Shown here: one piece after another, positions 36,467 to 44,856 of the stretch
Layout: the number at the start of each line of letters is the position of its first letter
Numbering within the stretch: position 1 is the first letter of the stretch
DNA from: Thermoproteota archaeon
GTDB taxonomy: Archaea; Korarchaeota; Korarchaeia; Korarchaeales; Korarchaeaceae
Length of the DNA stretch: 64,000 bases
Direction of reading: 5' to 3'
NCBI GenBank assembly: GCA_027491415.1
Contig: JAOZFH010000026.1
Location: 1 to 64,000, forward strand
Notes under the pieces: generated by a model
What the model saw: the letters and a program-made list of their open reading frames with translations, nothing else
Databases searched by the model: none
Told to the model about the DNA's origin: nothing
Program-made: the position numbers and the translations under genes

Positions 36467-37141
36467 ATGGGGAGGGTGACCTTTCTAGGACACGCAAACG
36501 TGCTGATCGAGTCCGGGGGCGTTAAGGTTCTCTTTGACCCCTGGATACAGGGAAACCCGGCCTACCCCAAGGGCATGGAGGAGCCCGACGGCGTCTTGGC
36601 CTACGTCGTGACCCACGGGCACGGCGACCACGGACTCGAGGACGCCATAAGGCTCTCGAAGAAAAGGGGAGGAAAGGTCGTGGGGATATTTGAGCTGGCG
36701 AACCACGCCTCTGATAGGGGAGCAGACGCCGTGGGGGCGAACATCGGGGGGCCCTTCAAGGTGGGGGACATTGAAGTCATCCTGACCGAGGCGCTCCACA
36801 GCTCCCCCTTGGGGGCGCCGACCGGCGCCGTCGTGAAGTTCCCCGACGGGTTCACGGTCTATCACGCTGGAGACACCGGCATATTCCCGGGGATGAGCCT
36901 GATAGGTGAGCTCTACTCCCCTGAGCTCGCCATCCTGCCCATCGGCGGGCACTTTACCATGGGGCCCAGAGAGGCGGCGAAGGCCCTCGAGCTCCTGGGC
37001 AGTCCGAAGGTCCTGCCCATCCACTACGGGACATTCCCCGTCCTGTGGGGCTCTCCCGACAAGCTCAGGGACGAGATCAGGGCCCGGAAGCTGGATGTGG
37101 AGGTGGTGGAGCTCACTCCTGGGTCTTCAGCGGGGCTTTGA
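36467..37141 (+). CDS. UPF0173 metallo-beta-lactamase-fold hydrolase
   Basis: 224 residues. Metal ligands are intact: VTHGHGDHGLEDA, EALHSSPLG, VYHAGDTGIF, LPIGGHFTMG and LPIHYGTF. The family consists of predicted zinc hydrolases of unknown substrate. The ATG at 36467 is chosen over a GTG at 36458; a TATA box about 38 bases upstream predicts a short leader. It contrasts with the MBL-like protein at 50755-51447, which has lost these residues. Confidence 0.88.
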   Translation: MGRVTFLGHANVLIESGGVKVLFDPWIQGNPAYPKGMEEPDGVLAYVVTHGHGDHGLEDAIRLSKKRGGKVVGIFELANHASDRGADAVGANIGGPFKVGDIEVILTEALHSSPLGAPTGAVVKFPDGFTVYHAGDTGIFPGMSLIGELYSPELAILPIGGHFTMGPREAAKALELLGSPKVLPIHYGTFPVLWGSPDKLRDEIRARKLDVEVVELTPGSSAGL

Positions 37142-37188
37142 GCCCCGCCCAGCGGCCTTTTTTAGGTCGGATCGCCGCATTAGGCGAG

Positions 37189-37554
37189 ATGTCCCTGGAG
37201 AACCACGTGGTTGTCGAGTTCTACAACGTCGGGGAGTCTGAGATACTCGACTCCCCCAGGAAGATGGAGGCCATGCTGAGGGAACTCGCGGAGGCGGTGG
37301 GGTTAGAAGTGAAGGCCCTTCACATACATGAGTTCGAGCCGTACGGCGTCAGTTCGCTCTTGCTCACCGAGATGGGATATGTTGCCCTTCACACGTGGCC
37401 AGAACACGATTACGCGACCGTGAACATAGTCGACTTCGCCCCGGGAGAGTCTAACTGGGCGAAGGGGGCCTTGGAGTTCTTGAGGGAGAGGCTGAAGCCG
37501 GAGACCGATAGCATAGTTGAGATAAGCACGGGAAGGGTAAGGAAGAATGGGTGA
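37189..37554 (+). CDS. speD: SpeD-like protein lacking the pyruvoyl-forming serine
   Basis: 121 residues, the size of prokaryotic S-adenosylmethionine decarboxylase proenzyme. The fold marks are present: VVVEFYNVGE, LHIHEFEPYGVSSLLL, ALHTWPEHDYATVNI and the C-terminal helix. The normal self-cleavage segment SESH before xAxHTWPE is replaced by EMGY, so the Ser that becomes the pyruvoyl cofactor and the following His are missing. The catalytic Cys of the DVFTCG region is also absent (IVDFAPG). Decarboxylation by the usual route looks impossible. Its stop overlaps the ATG of bpsA, so it is made together with a polyamine synthase. It may be a regulatory pseudoenzyme or partner of an active SpeD elsewhere. 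Confidence 0.75.
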   Translation: MSLENHVVVEFYNVGESEILDSPRKMEAMLRELAEAVGLEVKALHIHEFEPYGVSSLLLTEMGYVALHTWPEHDYATVNIVDFAPGESNWAKGALEFLRERLKPETDSIVEISTGRVRKNG

Positions 37555-38644
37555 TCCCGCCGCCTATCTCCGGGGGAGATCCCCCAGAGAGGCCCTGAGG
37601 AGGGCCTTCGAGCTCTTCTCCCGCTACGACATGGAGTCCACCGTCAAGGCGGCGGGCACGGTGTACGGGAGAAAGTCACCGGAAGAGGGACGACTCTCGT
37701 GGGAGTTGGTTCACAGGCTGTCCTTCTTTCAGTACGAGGTTCTAGCGTACAGGCTCCACCAGATTGGAAGCCTAAGAGGACTCATTAAGGAGGTCCCCCT
37801 CATACCGGAGAGGGCGCTCAACCTGGCCAGGTCGCTCGAGGAGGTCGGCCTCGTTGAAATCGGCTCAAACGGGGAGGTCGAGTTCAGGGCCAACCCGTTC
37901 GGCAGGACCTCTCCGGACCCTGGCGTCCTCGGACTGGTGCCCCAGATAGATGTGAACTACGAGTTCGACCAGCTCCAAGTGTCGAAGGAGAGCCTCCTCG
38001 AGAGGATTGCGGAGATCGCGTCTGACGTCCCACTCGACGGCAAGAGCGTCGCGGTGATGGGGGATGACGACTTCCAGAGCGTGTTGCTCGCTGCCAGCTT
38101 TGACGTCAGCGTAACCGTGTTCGAGCTCGACGAGCGGGTCATTCGGAGGATAGAGGGCATAGCGAGGCAGGAGGGGCTCAGCATCAATGTGGTGAAGCAC
38201 GACCTGACAAAACCACTTCCGGAGGATCTGCGAGACAGGCACGACGTCTTCGTGGCCGATCCGACGTACACCCTCCCCGGGGTCCAGACCTTCACGCTGA
38301 GGGGTTGGGAGGCGCTGGTAAAGGAGAGGGGGCGCAGGGGATACGTCTGCCTCCTGCCCGACGAACTCGGGTCCCACATCAGCCGGGTGTTCAGGAGCTT
38401 CGGGGAGATGGGCTTTGCGGTCGAGAGGGTCGTCGTTGGACTCAACCACTATCTAGTCGCGAGAGACAGCCCCATCTACTGGCTCGCGGAAGAGGTCGCC
38501 AAGGCGATGGGCAGACCGAACCTGGCGGACTCCGTGGCGGGCTACTCAAGCAACCTCTACGTCTTGGTGCTCACGGAGCCGCGCGCCGCCGAGGGATTCC
38601 GTCCCGCCCAGTGGCCAATCTACGACTACTTCCCGACCGAGTGA
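37547..38644 (+). CDS. bpsA: Branched-chain polyamine synthase BpsA
   Basis: 365 residues. An N-terminal winged-helix-like region is followed by the aminopropyltransferase core with the diagnostic GDDDF (VAVMGDDDFQSVLLA), VFELDERVIRRIE and VFVADPTYTLPG. BpsA adds aminopropyl groups from decarboxylated SAM to spermidine, giving N4-branched polyamines that protect nucleic acids at high temperature. The ATG lies inside the SpeD-like stop region (8-base overlap). The last 74 bases overlap the convergent methylthiotransferase gene. Confidence 0.93.
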   Translation: MGDPAAYLRGRSPREALRRAFELFSRYDMESTVKAAGTVYGRKSPEEGRLSWELVHRLSFFQYEVLAYRLHQIGSLRGLIKEVPLIPERALNLARSLEEVGLVEIGSNGEVEFRANPFGRTSPDPGVLGLVPQIDVNYEFDQLQVSKESLLERIAEIASDVPLDGKSVAVMGDDDFQSVLLAASFDVSVTVFELDERVIRRIEGIARQEGLSINVVKHDLTKPLPEDLRDRHDVFVADPTYTLPGVQTFTLRGWEALVKERGRRGYVCLLPDELGSHISRVFRSFGEMGFAVERVVVGLNHYLVARDSPIYWLAEEVAKAMGRPNLADSVAGYSSNLYVLVLTEPRAAEGFRPAQWPIYDYFPTE

Positions 38645-39959
38645 CCGTTGACGTGACCTCCAGCGGCTTCACCTCCCTCTTGGCCAGTACCCTGCCCACC
38701 AGGTAGGTGGGCCTGGCCTCCTCGATGACCACGTCGTAGAAGCTGCCGAGCTCCACGTCGGGCCCCACCAAGGCAACGGGTCTGTAGAAGTCCGTCCTGC
38801 CCTGGTACCCCTTGGGGCCACGCTCCAAGGCGAGGACCGTGAGTTCATCGCCAACGTAGGCCTCATTCCCCCTACGGCTGATCTCTTTGACGAGCTCGGA
38901 AATCAGTCTGCTTCTCCGTTTGACGGTCGCAGGATTGGGGGACTTCCACCTTGAGGCCGGAGTGCCCGGCCTGGGTCCGTATCTGCTTATGTTCACGACA
39001 TCCGGCCTCGTCCTCTCCAGCAGCCCGACGGTCATCTCGAAGTCGTCCTCGGTCTCCCCGGGGAAGCCCACGATTACGTCGGTGGCCAGGGTGGTGTCGC
39101 GAAAGGCGGCCCGGAACTTCGAAACCAGCCTCTCGAACAGCTCGGCCCTGTAACCCCTGGCCATCCTCTTCAGCACGTCATCGCTCCCGCTCTGCACGGG
39201 AACGTGCAAGAACCGATACACCCGCGGGTCCCTCATGGTGACAAGGAGGTCGTCGATCACCCTCGCGAGCGTGTTCGGGTTGGCCATCCCCACCCGCAGC
39301 CTGTATTCGCCGGGGATCTCCAAGATCCTCTCGAGCAGCCCCGGCAAGGTCCAGCCGGTGTCCCAACCGTAGGCAGCCGTATCCTGAGCCGTTATCAGAA
39401 GCTCCACCGCACCTCCGGAGAGTAGTTCCCTGGCCCTCTCGACGATCGCGTCCGGAAGGAAGCTCTTCAGCCTTCCCCGGGCGAGTCTGGTGATGCAGAA
39501 GGTGCAGGCCCCCAGGCAGCCCTCCGCTATGGGCAGGGGAGCCGAGATAACCTTACCACGAGTCCTCGGCAAGCCCGCCTTGTCGAGCGGATCTCTCTCG
39601 AGGAACTCGGCCCTCTCCCCGCGCAGGGCAATCTCAACGGCGTCTACCACCCTGTGCACCGACTTAGGCCCGAGGAGGACCTTTGCGTAGGGTCTGAGCC
39701 TCCCCGGCTGGGTGAGGGCCATGCAGCCGGCGGCTACCACCGGCCGACCAATGCACGCCAGCCGGGAGATCCGGTGCGCCATCCTGTCCTCGGTGGGCTT
39801 CTTTACGTTGCAGGTGTTGAGGATTATCACGTCTGCCGCCTGGGGGGACTCCACCAGCTGAAATCCGGCGCGCTCGAGCAGCGCCGCCATGATGTCGGAG
39901 TCCGCCCTGTTCGCGGTGCAACCGTGAGTCTCTATGTACACCCTCCGGAGGCCGCCCAT
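38571..39959 (-). CDS. tRNA t6A37 methylthiotransferase (CDKAL1/MtaB-like radical SAM)
   Basis: 462 residues in three domains: the UPF0004 domain with three Cys (ETHGCTANRADS, NTCNVKKP, AAGCMALTQP); the radical SAM domain with CxxxCxxC in EGCLGACTFCITRLARG; and a C-terminal TRAM-like domain (VGDELTVLALERG). It inserts a methylthio group at C2 of N6-threonylcarbamoyladenosine 37 in tRNAs reading ANN codons. The ATG start lies about 25 bases from a TATA box (TTATTAAC), so it is nearly leaderless. Convergent overlap with bpsA. Confidence 0.93.
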   Translation of the reverse strand: MGGLRRVYIETHGCTANRADSDIMAALLERAGFQLVESPQAADVIILNTCNVKKPTEDRMAHRISRLACIGRPVVAAGCMALTQPGRLRPYAKVLLGPKSVHRVVDAVEIALRGERAEFLERDPLDKAGLPRTRGKVISAPLPIAEGCLGACTFCITRLARGRLKSFLPDAIVERARELLSGGAVELLITAQDTAAYGWDTGWTLPGLLERILEIPGEYRLRVGMANPNTLARVIDDLLVTMRDPRVYRFLHVPVQSGSDDVLKRMARGYRAELFERLVSKFRAAFRDTTLATDVIVGFPGETEDDFEMTVGLLERTRPDVVNISRYGPRPGTPASRWKSPNPATVKRRSRLISELVKEISRRGNEAYVGDELTVLALERGPKGYQGRTDFYRPVALVGPDVELGSFYDVVIEEARPTYLVGRVLAKREVKPLEVTSTVTRSGSSRRLATGRDGIPRRRAAP

Positions 39960-40016
39960 TCCGACGCGGCGCCGCCTGTCCGGGTTAATAAGGAGGCGCG
40001 CCCGCCAGGGCCGAGG

Positions 40017-40337
40017 CTAATCCGACTCCTCCTCAGAGACCGAGGTGACGCCGTCAAGGCTGGCTATGTTCCCGCCGTAGTACTTGACCACTCGGCTTAT
40101 CTCCTCGTAGTCGAGGTCCTCCCCGTCCAAGATGACCTTGAGCCTCTCTATGTTGGTGTCGTAATCCTGAACATCTATCTCAACCCTCGAGACCCCAGGA
40201 AGTTCATTGAGGGCCTCTGCCAGTTCGATTATGGTGGGATTGTGCGGCTTCACGATGTCCAGAACCAGTCTGACTATGCGTACCTCCTTCTCCTCTACCT
40301 GCGAGTCCTCTTCCGCAGACGACCTAGAGCCGAACAC
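40017..40337 (-). CDS. DUF211 family protein
   Basis: 106 residues. The core VRIVRLVLDIVKPHNPTII..LNELPGVSRVEIDVQDYD and the later YYGGNIASLDGVTS are the DUF211 ferredoxin-like fold, found widely in archaea with unknown function. The GTG at 40337 is chosen for the Shine-Dalgarno GGAGGAAGGAGGG and for a TATA box at the right distance. Longer upstream sequence in the same frame is not protein-like. Confidence 0.85.
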   Translation of the reverse strand: MFGSRSSAEEDSQVEEKEVRIVRLVLDIVKPHNPTIIELAEALNELPGVSRVEIDVQDYDTNIERLKVILDGEDLDYEEISRVVKYYGGNIASLDGVTSVSEEESD

Positions 40338-40376
40338 CGGCCCTCCTTCCCTCCTCCTCGGACCCCCCGAGGGGCA

Positions 40377-40387
40377 CAATATATAAG
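40377..40387 (-). promoter_or_regulatory. TATA box of the DUF211 gene
   Basis: ACTTATATATT on the minus strand sits about 40 bases before the GTG at 40337, predicting a leader of about 15-20 bases that contains the ribosome-binding site. Confidence 0.5.
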
Positions 40388-40411
40388 TTCGGTGCACCAA
40401 GCGCCGCTCAC

Positions 40412-40825
40412 TCAGCAGTCTATCCTCTCGCTTGGGGAAGTTCTTGTGAGCCACCGGGCGGCCGAAAAGATGTCCGCCACTATCTTGTTCACGGTCCGAG
40501 ACTTCCCACCCTTCAGCCGCAGGAGCACCATCTTCCCACGCGCCCTCTCTGGCAGGCGGGCCCTCCTGTCGAATGTCGCGAGGACCAGTATGCCCCTCGC
40601 CAAGCAGTAGTCCACGAGATCCTCAGTTCTCCTCCTCCCCCTGACGGCCGATCTAGGCGCCCAAGCCGCGCCGTAGCCCAAGTAGTTGAGCCTCCTCTGA
40701 ATGGAATAGTAGAGATCCCTCGGAACGGTCCTGTCGAACATAAAGAGCGTCTTGTATATGGGCCTCGCTCGCCGGCCGACCGGGCGACCTCCGGTCTTCG
40801 ACTCTCCCTCAAAGCGAGTGGGCAA
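40412..40825 (-). CDS. Small PIN-like (DUF5615/Mut7-C type) putative nuclease
   Basis: 137 residues. LFMFDRTVPRDLYYSIQRRL, TEDLVDYCLARGILVLATFDRRAR and GKMVLLRLKGG follow the order of Mut7-C/DUF5615 PIN-like domains. The acidic positions Asp (MFDR), Glu-Asp (TEDL) and Asp (TFDR) are in place for metal binding. Substrate is unknown. The TTG start overlaps the dtdA stop by 17 bases; an ATG at 40741 would drop a basic N-terminal tail. Confidence 0.55.
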   Translation of the reverse strand: MPTRFEGESKTGGRPVGRRARPIYKTLFMFDRTVPRDLYYSIQRRLNYLGYGAAWAPRSAVRGRRRTEDLVDYCLARGILVLATFDRRARLPERARGKMVLLRLKGGKSRTVNKIVADIFSAARWLTRTSPSERIDC

Positions 40826-41651
40826 CCTTCCTCGCCCTCAGCACCCTGACGCCCAAGTTCTCGAGAATGGCGAGTATCCTCGCCCTCTCCTCTCCCCTGA
40901 GGCCCTTCCAGTCGACTATGGCCGTGTTGGTGGGCCCGCAGCTCCTTCGGAAGGCTTGGGCGATCGCCTCTTCGCTCGCCGCGGAGGCGTCGTGCCTCCT
41001 GAGGATGTGTCCGATGGCCAGCTCCCGGGACTTGATCTGAATCTCCGTGAAGTAGTGGTTGATGTGGGGGCCGCCGAACCCGACCGCCAGCTTGTAACCG
41101 AACGTGGGGCCAGCCTCCTCAGAATTCCTCAAGTCCGTTAGAGCCTGCAGGGATGACTGAACGACGAGCTTGGCCGCCTCCCTTATCTCCCAGTGCTCGG
41201 GCTTGGATCCCACTTCGACAAACGCGAGAGGGGTCTCGAGCGTCGGGCCGTGGTGGGTCGGCTCCTGCGCGGGTTCAAACCCGATCTCCAGAGCCGAGTC
41301 GGCGACGATGCGGAGGAACGCCTTCATGAAGGGCGGGCACGCCGTCGACAGGGCCTCCGGCTCCCCGCCGTAGGGAGCCTGGCCGAAGTTCCCGGACACG
41401 TGCGTCGTGATGACCGGGCTTCCGGGGACCCCGCTGTGCCTGGACAGTATGACTATCAGATCGGCCCCGTCGGCCCCCAGATCGCTCTCGCTCCTTGCGT
41501 ATAGAACCTCACCATCCGGGCGGGACAGCCACGCCCTCACGGAACCCACGCTGAACTCCTCAGAACCAGTCTCGCTCAGGAGCTCCTCGGCCATGAGGTT
41601 TGCGGCAGGATCCACCTTGGAGGCGACGAAGGCCACCCTCTCCAGCCTCAC
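40809..41651 (-). CDS. dtdA: D-aminoacyl-tRNA deacylase DtdA (DTD2)
   Basis: 280 residues. VAFVASKVDPAANLMAEELL, LSRHSGVPGSPVITTHVSGN (20 residues), EPTHHGPTLETP and FGGPHINHYFTEIQIK are the signatures of archaeal DtdA, which hydrolyses D-aminoacyl-tRNA and also removes aldehyde-modified aminoacyl-tRNA. The start is a GTG that shares GTGA with the stop of the upstream TIM-barrel gene. The PIN-like gene overlaps its end, so the three genes form an operon. Confidence 0.93.
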   Translation of the reverse strand: MRLERVAFVASKVDPAANLMAEELLSETGSEEFSVGSVRAWLSRPDGEVLYARSESDLGADGADLIVILSRHSGVPGSPVITTHVSGNFGQAPYGGEPEALSTACPPFMKAFLRIVADSALEIGFEPAQEPTHHGPTLETPLAFVEVGSKPEHWEIREAAKLVVQSSLQALTDLRNSEEAGPTFGYKLAVGFGGPHINHYFTEIQIKSRELAIGHILRRHDASAASEEAIAQAFRRSCGPTNTAIVDWKGLRGEERARILAILENLGVRVLRARKVAHSL

Positions 41652-42451
41652 CCTTCAGACCCCCCAGCCCTCTCCCAGTACTCGATGAACTTCCTCCTCG
41701 ATACCTCCACGTACTCCAAGTCGCTGCAGTGGATCTCGAGGGTAACGGTCCCCTCGTACCCCACGCTCCTGAGGTAAGACAAGACCCTCTCCCAGGGGAC
41801 CCTCCCCGCACCGACGGGCATGTGGTCGTCACCCCTGCCGTAGTTATCGTGGGCGTGCACATGGAGTATCCTCCCTCTGGCCTTCTCAATGTAAGACCTG
41901 ACCTTCTCCACCCCTCCCAAGAAGGCGTGTCCCAAGTCAAGGGTAAATCCCATCTCCGGAAGGGCCCCTAGCAGGTAGAGAACGTCTGAGACGGAACTGA
42001 AGGCGCCGTGATCAACGTTTTCCACGTGAACCCTGACCCCGACTTCCGTTCCCCTGGCCACCAGCCTTCTCATGGCCTCCAAGTTGAGCCGCCTGGCCTC
42101 GTCCCTGTACCTAGCGAGCCAGCCGGGGGTGTAGGGGTGAACCGTCAGGAAAGGCGCGTTCAGCTCGGCGGCCAGGTCGAGTAGTCCCTCCGCGTACTTC
42201 ATCGCCCCCTCTCTGACCCCCTCGTAGGGGCTCGCTATCTCTAGGTACCAGGGGGCGTGCACGACCACATCTAAGTCCCTCGTGGAGAGGAGGCTCAGAA
42301 TGTCCCCCTCGACCTCTCGGATCCTCTCGAGGCTCGCGCCAGGCCACTCGACCGTGAGTTCCAAGTAGTCGAGATCGAGCTCGCTGAGCGTCTCAAGTTC
42401 GTCGAGCACGTCTCTCGCGGGGTTGTTCATGGCGCCGAACTTCAGCGGCAT
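41648..42451 (-). CDS. Sugar phosphate isomerase/epimerase family (AP endonuclease-like TIM barrel)
   Basis: 267 residues. The xylose-isomerase-like TIM barrel is shown by DLDYLELTVEWPG, VVVHAPWYLEIASPY, LTVHPYTPGW, VRVHVENVDHG, GFTLDLGHAFLGG, LHVHAHDNYG and VTLEIHCSDLE. The His/Glu/Asp ligands for a divalent metal are all present. Members include sugar isomerases and endonuclease IV; the acidic barrel and lack of DNA-binding loops favour a small-molecule substrate. ATG start; coupled to dtdA. Confidence 0.82.
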   Translation of the reverse strand: MPLKFGAMNNPARDVLDELETLSELDLDYLELTVEWPGASLERIREVEGDILSLLSTRDLDVVVHAPWYLEIASPYEGVREGAMKYAEGLLDLAAELNAPFLTVHPYTPGWLARYRDEARRLNLEAMRRLVARGTEVGVRVHVENVDHGAFSSVSDVLYLLGALPEMGFTLDLGHAFLGGVEKVRSYIEKARGRILHVHAHDNYGRGDDHMPVGAGRVPWERVLSYLRSVGYEGTVTLEIHCSDLEYVEVSRRKFIEYWERAGGSEG

Positions 42452-42477
42452 TTGCCCGCTGAGCGAAGGCGCGCATG

Positions 42478-42487
42478 ATCTTAAGTA
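42478..42487 (+). promoter_or_regulatory. TATA-like element of the UppP-DedA-like gene
   Basis: ATCTTAAGTA lies about 30 bases upstream of the ATG at 42514. It argues that an earlier in-frame ATG at 42475, which overlaps this element, is not the start. Confidence 0.4.
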
Positions 42488-42513
42488 GGTTAGCGGCAGA
42501 CGGCGGTCGGGAA

Positions 42514-43743
42514 ATGTGGAGGCTCATAGTGGACGCGGCGCTGGAGTGGCTGCCGCTGACCGCTCAGCTGTCGCAGAGATCTCAGGCCATCGCGGGGCTG
42601 CTGGCGGACCCTAGGATCATCGTCTCGAGAGATCTCATGCCCGCTGAGGCCTCGGCCCTCGCCACCTCGCTGACCATTACCCTCATCTGGATAAAGCTGG
42701 GATTCGGGGCCGACTGGATACTCGGGGGAGTGGCCGTACTAGGCATTAGCGTGATGACTGCCGCCGGCGCCCTCATGACGAGGTTGGGCCTCCTCCAGAC
42801 CTCGGAGTTCAGGGGAATAGGGGTGGCTGAGGGTGCGGTGGCCGGCATCGTCCAGGGGCTCAGCATGATGGGGTTCGGCGGCTCCGGCCTCAGCGTCGCC
42901 GCCCTGACCGCGATGGGAGTTCGGCTGAGGGAGGCGCTCGTCGTCTCCTCCGCCGCCGGGGTTCCGGTCGCGCTGGCATCCGGGGTCGGGTGGGAGTCCC
43001 TGATCCCCCTCGCCGTTTCGGCCGTTGGGATCGTGGTCGCCTCGAGGGCCCTAGAGGGAGTCAAACCCACCACCCTGTCGTTAGCAATATCCATTCCGAC
43101 CGTAGTGGCCAACGCGGGGAGCGTCAGGGTCCTCCTCGAGAGGCGCCTGTACTACGACCAGCTCACGAAGAGGGTGGCGTCGTGGGTGATGAGGTGGGGC
43201 CCGACGGGGCTCATCCTGGCCATGATCGTGCAGTCGGTGATCTCCCCCATTCCGGCAGACGCCATCCTCGTGGCCGCCGGCGCCCTCGGCATGGACGCTT
43301 GGACGGTCGGGGTGGTGGGTGGAGTAGGGTCCGCCCTCGGGGCGATGGCCAACTTCTACATCGCGAGGCTGGCGGGCAGGCCCTTCGTGGAGAGGGCCTT
43401 CAGGGGCGAGGTCCTGGACTCAGTGGACCGGTGGTTCAGGAGGTGGGGTCCGCTGGCCGTGGTGATCGCGAGGCTCATCCCCTTCAGCCCGATTGACCTC
43501 ATTTCCTACGCGGCCGGGCTCACCGGGATGAACCCGCTCCACTTCTTCGCCGCGAACCTTGTGGCCCTCATACCGAGGGCCGCGCTGTTCGGGTACATCG
43601 GCAACCTCCTCTCCAGGGGGAAGGTCTGGCCGGTCCTGCTGATATTGGCCGCCATCCTCGGAAGCGCCGCCGTATACGCATCGAAGGGCAGGATAAGGCG
43701 CCTACTCAGGGGGGAGAAGGGTAAATACTGGGCACCCCCCTGA
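42514..43743 (+). CDS. Membrane protein fusing a UppP/BacA-like domain to a DedA (VTT) domain
   Basis: 409 residues. The N-terminal half follows UppP/BacA (polyprenyl pyrophosphate phosphatase). LIVDAALEWLPLTAQ matches the VEGLTEFLPVSSTGH region, and AGIVQGLSMMGFGGSGLSVA matches the IGxxQxLALWPGFSRSGAT region, with similar sequence after it. Key residues differ: the first Glu is Asp, the His is lost, and SRSG is GGSG without Arg. The C-terminal half is a DedA/VTT domain (ISPIPADAILVAAGALG, RWGPLAVVIARLIPFSPID, SYAAGLTGM). DedA proteins include polyprenyl-phosphate flippases, so a fused lipid-carrier recycling protein is an attractive idea. tRNA-Arg follows six bases after the stop. Confidence 0.7.
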   Translation: MWRLIVDAALEWLPLTAQLSQRSQAIAGLLADPRIIVSRDLMPAEASALATSLTITLIWIKLGFGADWILGGVAVLGISVMTAAGALMTRLGLLQTSEFRGIGVAEGAVAGIVQGLSMMGFGGSGLSVAALTAMGVRLREALVVSSAAGVPVALASGVGWESLIPLAVSAVGIVVASRALEGVKPTTLSLAISIPTVVANAGSVRVLLERRLYYDQLTKRVASWVMRWGPTGLILAMIVQSVISPIPADAILVAAGALGMDAWTVGVVGGVGSALGAMANFYIARLAGRPFVERAFRGEVLDSVDRWFRRWGPLAVVIARLIPFSPIDLISYAAGLTGMNPLHFFAANLVALIPRAALFGYIGNLLSRGKVWPVLLILAAILGSAAVYASKGRIRRLLRGEKGKYWAPP

Positions 43744-43749
43744 TGAAGT

Positions 43750-43828
43750 GGGCCCGTAGCTCAGCACGGATCAGAGCGCCGGCCTTCGGAGCCGGTGGTC
43801 GCGGGTTCAAGTCCCGCCGGGCCCGCCA
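43750..43828 (+). tRNA. tRNA-Arg (TCG), CCA encoded
   Basis: Acceptor GGGCCCG/CGGGCCC, D stem GCTC/GAGC, anticodon stem CCGGC/GCCGG with anticodon TCG at 43786-43788, T stem GCGGG/CCCGC around TTCAAGT, discriminator G and CCA at 43826-43828. There is no intron. A TATA-like GTAAATAC about 25 bases upstream lies inside the preceding gene. The 3' part is overlapped by the antisense end of a radical SAM gene. Confidence 0.97.
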
Positions 43829-44856
43829 CCCCTAACCACCATTCTCCTCGTGAGGACCTCGAGCCTGTGCCTGTCCGGCCCCCTCAGCACGCTCCAAGAG
43901 TCCGGGGAGAGTATCACCCTGTCCTCCTCAACCCGGCCCTCCAGCCCCCACTCATCGAGCAGGCTCAGGACCTCAGACTCACGGGGGAGCTTGGAGAGGC
44001 AGTCGTTGGGACAGCCCGTGCACATGTGGTGGAGCCACTTCACATCGAAGCACGGTACTCCGTGAGCCAAGGCGCTGGCGCAGCAGGCTGAGCCCAGCGC
44101 GATCATCCCCCTCCTCCGGGCCTCCTCCATGGCGCACGCCTTGAGGTCAGCCGATGAGACGTAGACCTGCTCTCCGTCGTGAAGGGGAGCCCTCACACGG
44201 CGCTCAATCTCTGAGACGTCGACTCCGGCCTTTTTGAGCCTCTTAAGGATTTGGGGAGACACCCTGAGCGATCCAAACACGGCGCTCTCTATGCCGCTCT
44301 TCCTGGCGTAGTCCAAGATGTCCGGCAGCTCGCTCAGGGTGACGCCGGGAATTATGGGCCTCACGAAGAGAGTGGGAACGGCGCCGACTTGGGCGGCCTC
44401 GGCCGCTGAGTTCAGCCTGTCCCACGGGGGCGGAGCCGCCGGCTCCAAGAACCTGTACGATTCCCAGGCGACCACAGTCACCAAGACGTTCACGCCCGCC
44501 AGGCGGTCGTCCAGCGGGAGCTTCAGCTTTGTCGAGACTTGAAGGGGGTTGCCCAGCGCCTTCAGCGCGCTCAGGTATTCGAGCGTCCTCTCTGCAATTT
44601 TGGGAGTGAGAAACGGTTCCCCCAGACTTCCAAGGGCCAAAAAGGTCCCCCCTCGAGATTCTACGAAGTACGGGTTCCTTCTCAGTTCGAGAATGAGTCG
44701 CCCTGGAGGGAGGGGATTCGCTTGAGGCGACGGGACGATCAGCCCCATTTCCCACAGGTAGCAGTAGGCGCACCCGACGTTGCACCCCAGGGATGGGTGG
44801 ATGGTGAGTCCACAGGGCCGGGGACGCCGCCGGGGGACGGGCGGGAATTTGAGCAT
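43807..44856 (-). CDS. Radical SAM protein, unknown substrate
   Basis: 349 residues. The cluster motif is CxxxCxxC in SLGCNVGCAYCYLWEMG. LGSLGEPFLTPKIAE is the GGEP-like strand. The C-terminus has a second Cys set, GSACCASALAHGVPC and HHMCTGCPNDCLSKL, suggesting an additional iron-sulfur cluster. The ATG at 44856 is chosen; the frame extends another 73 codons upstream but that part is antisense to the HEPN gene and not protein-like. The last seven residues and the TGA are encoded by the complement of the tRNA-Arg 3' end, an unusual overlap. Confidence 0.8.
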   Translation of the reverse strand: MLKFPPVPRRRPRPCGLTIHPSLGCNVGCAYCYLWEMGLIVPSPQANPLPPGRLILELRRNPYFVESRGGTFLALGSLGEPFLTPKIAERTLEYLSALKALGNPLQVSTKLKLPLDDRLAGVNVLVTVVAWESYRFLEPAAPPPWDRLNSAAEAAQVGAVPTLFVRPIIPGVTLSELPDILDYARKSGIESAVFGSLRVSPQILKRLKKAGVDVSEIERRVRAPLHDGEQVYVSSADLKACAMEEARRRGMIALGSACCASALAHGVPCFDVKWLHHMCTGCPNDCLSKLPRESEVLSLLDEWGLEGRVEEDRVILSPDSWSVLRGPDRHRLEVLTRRMVVRGGGPGGT

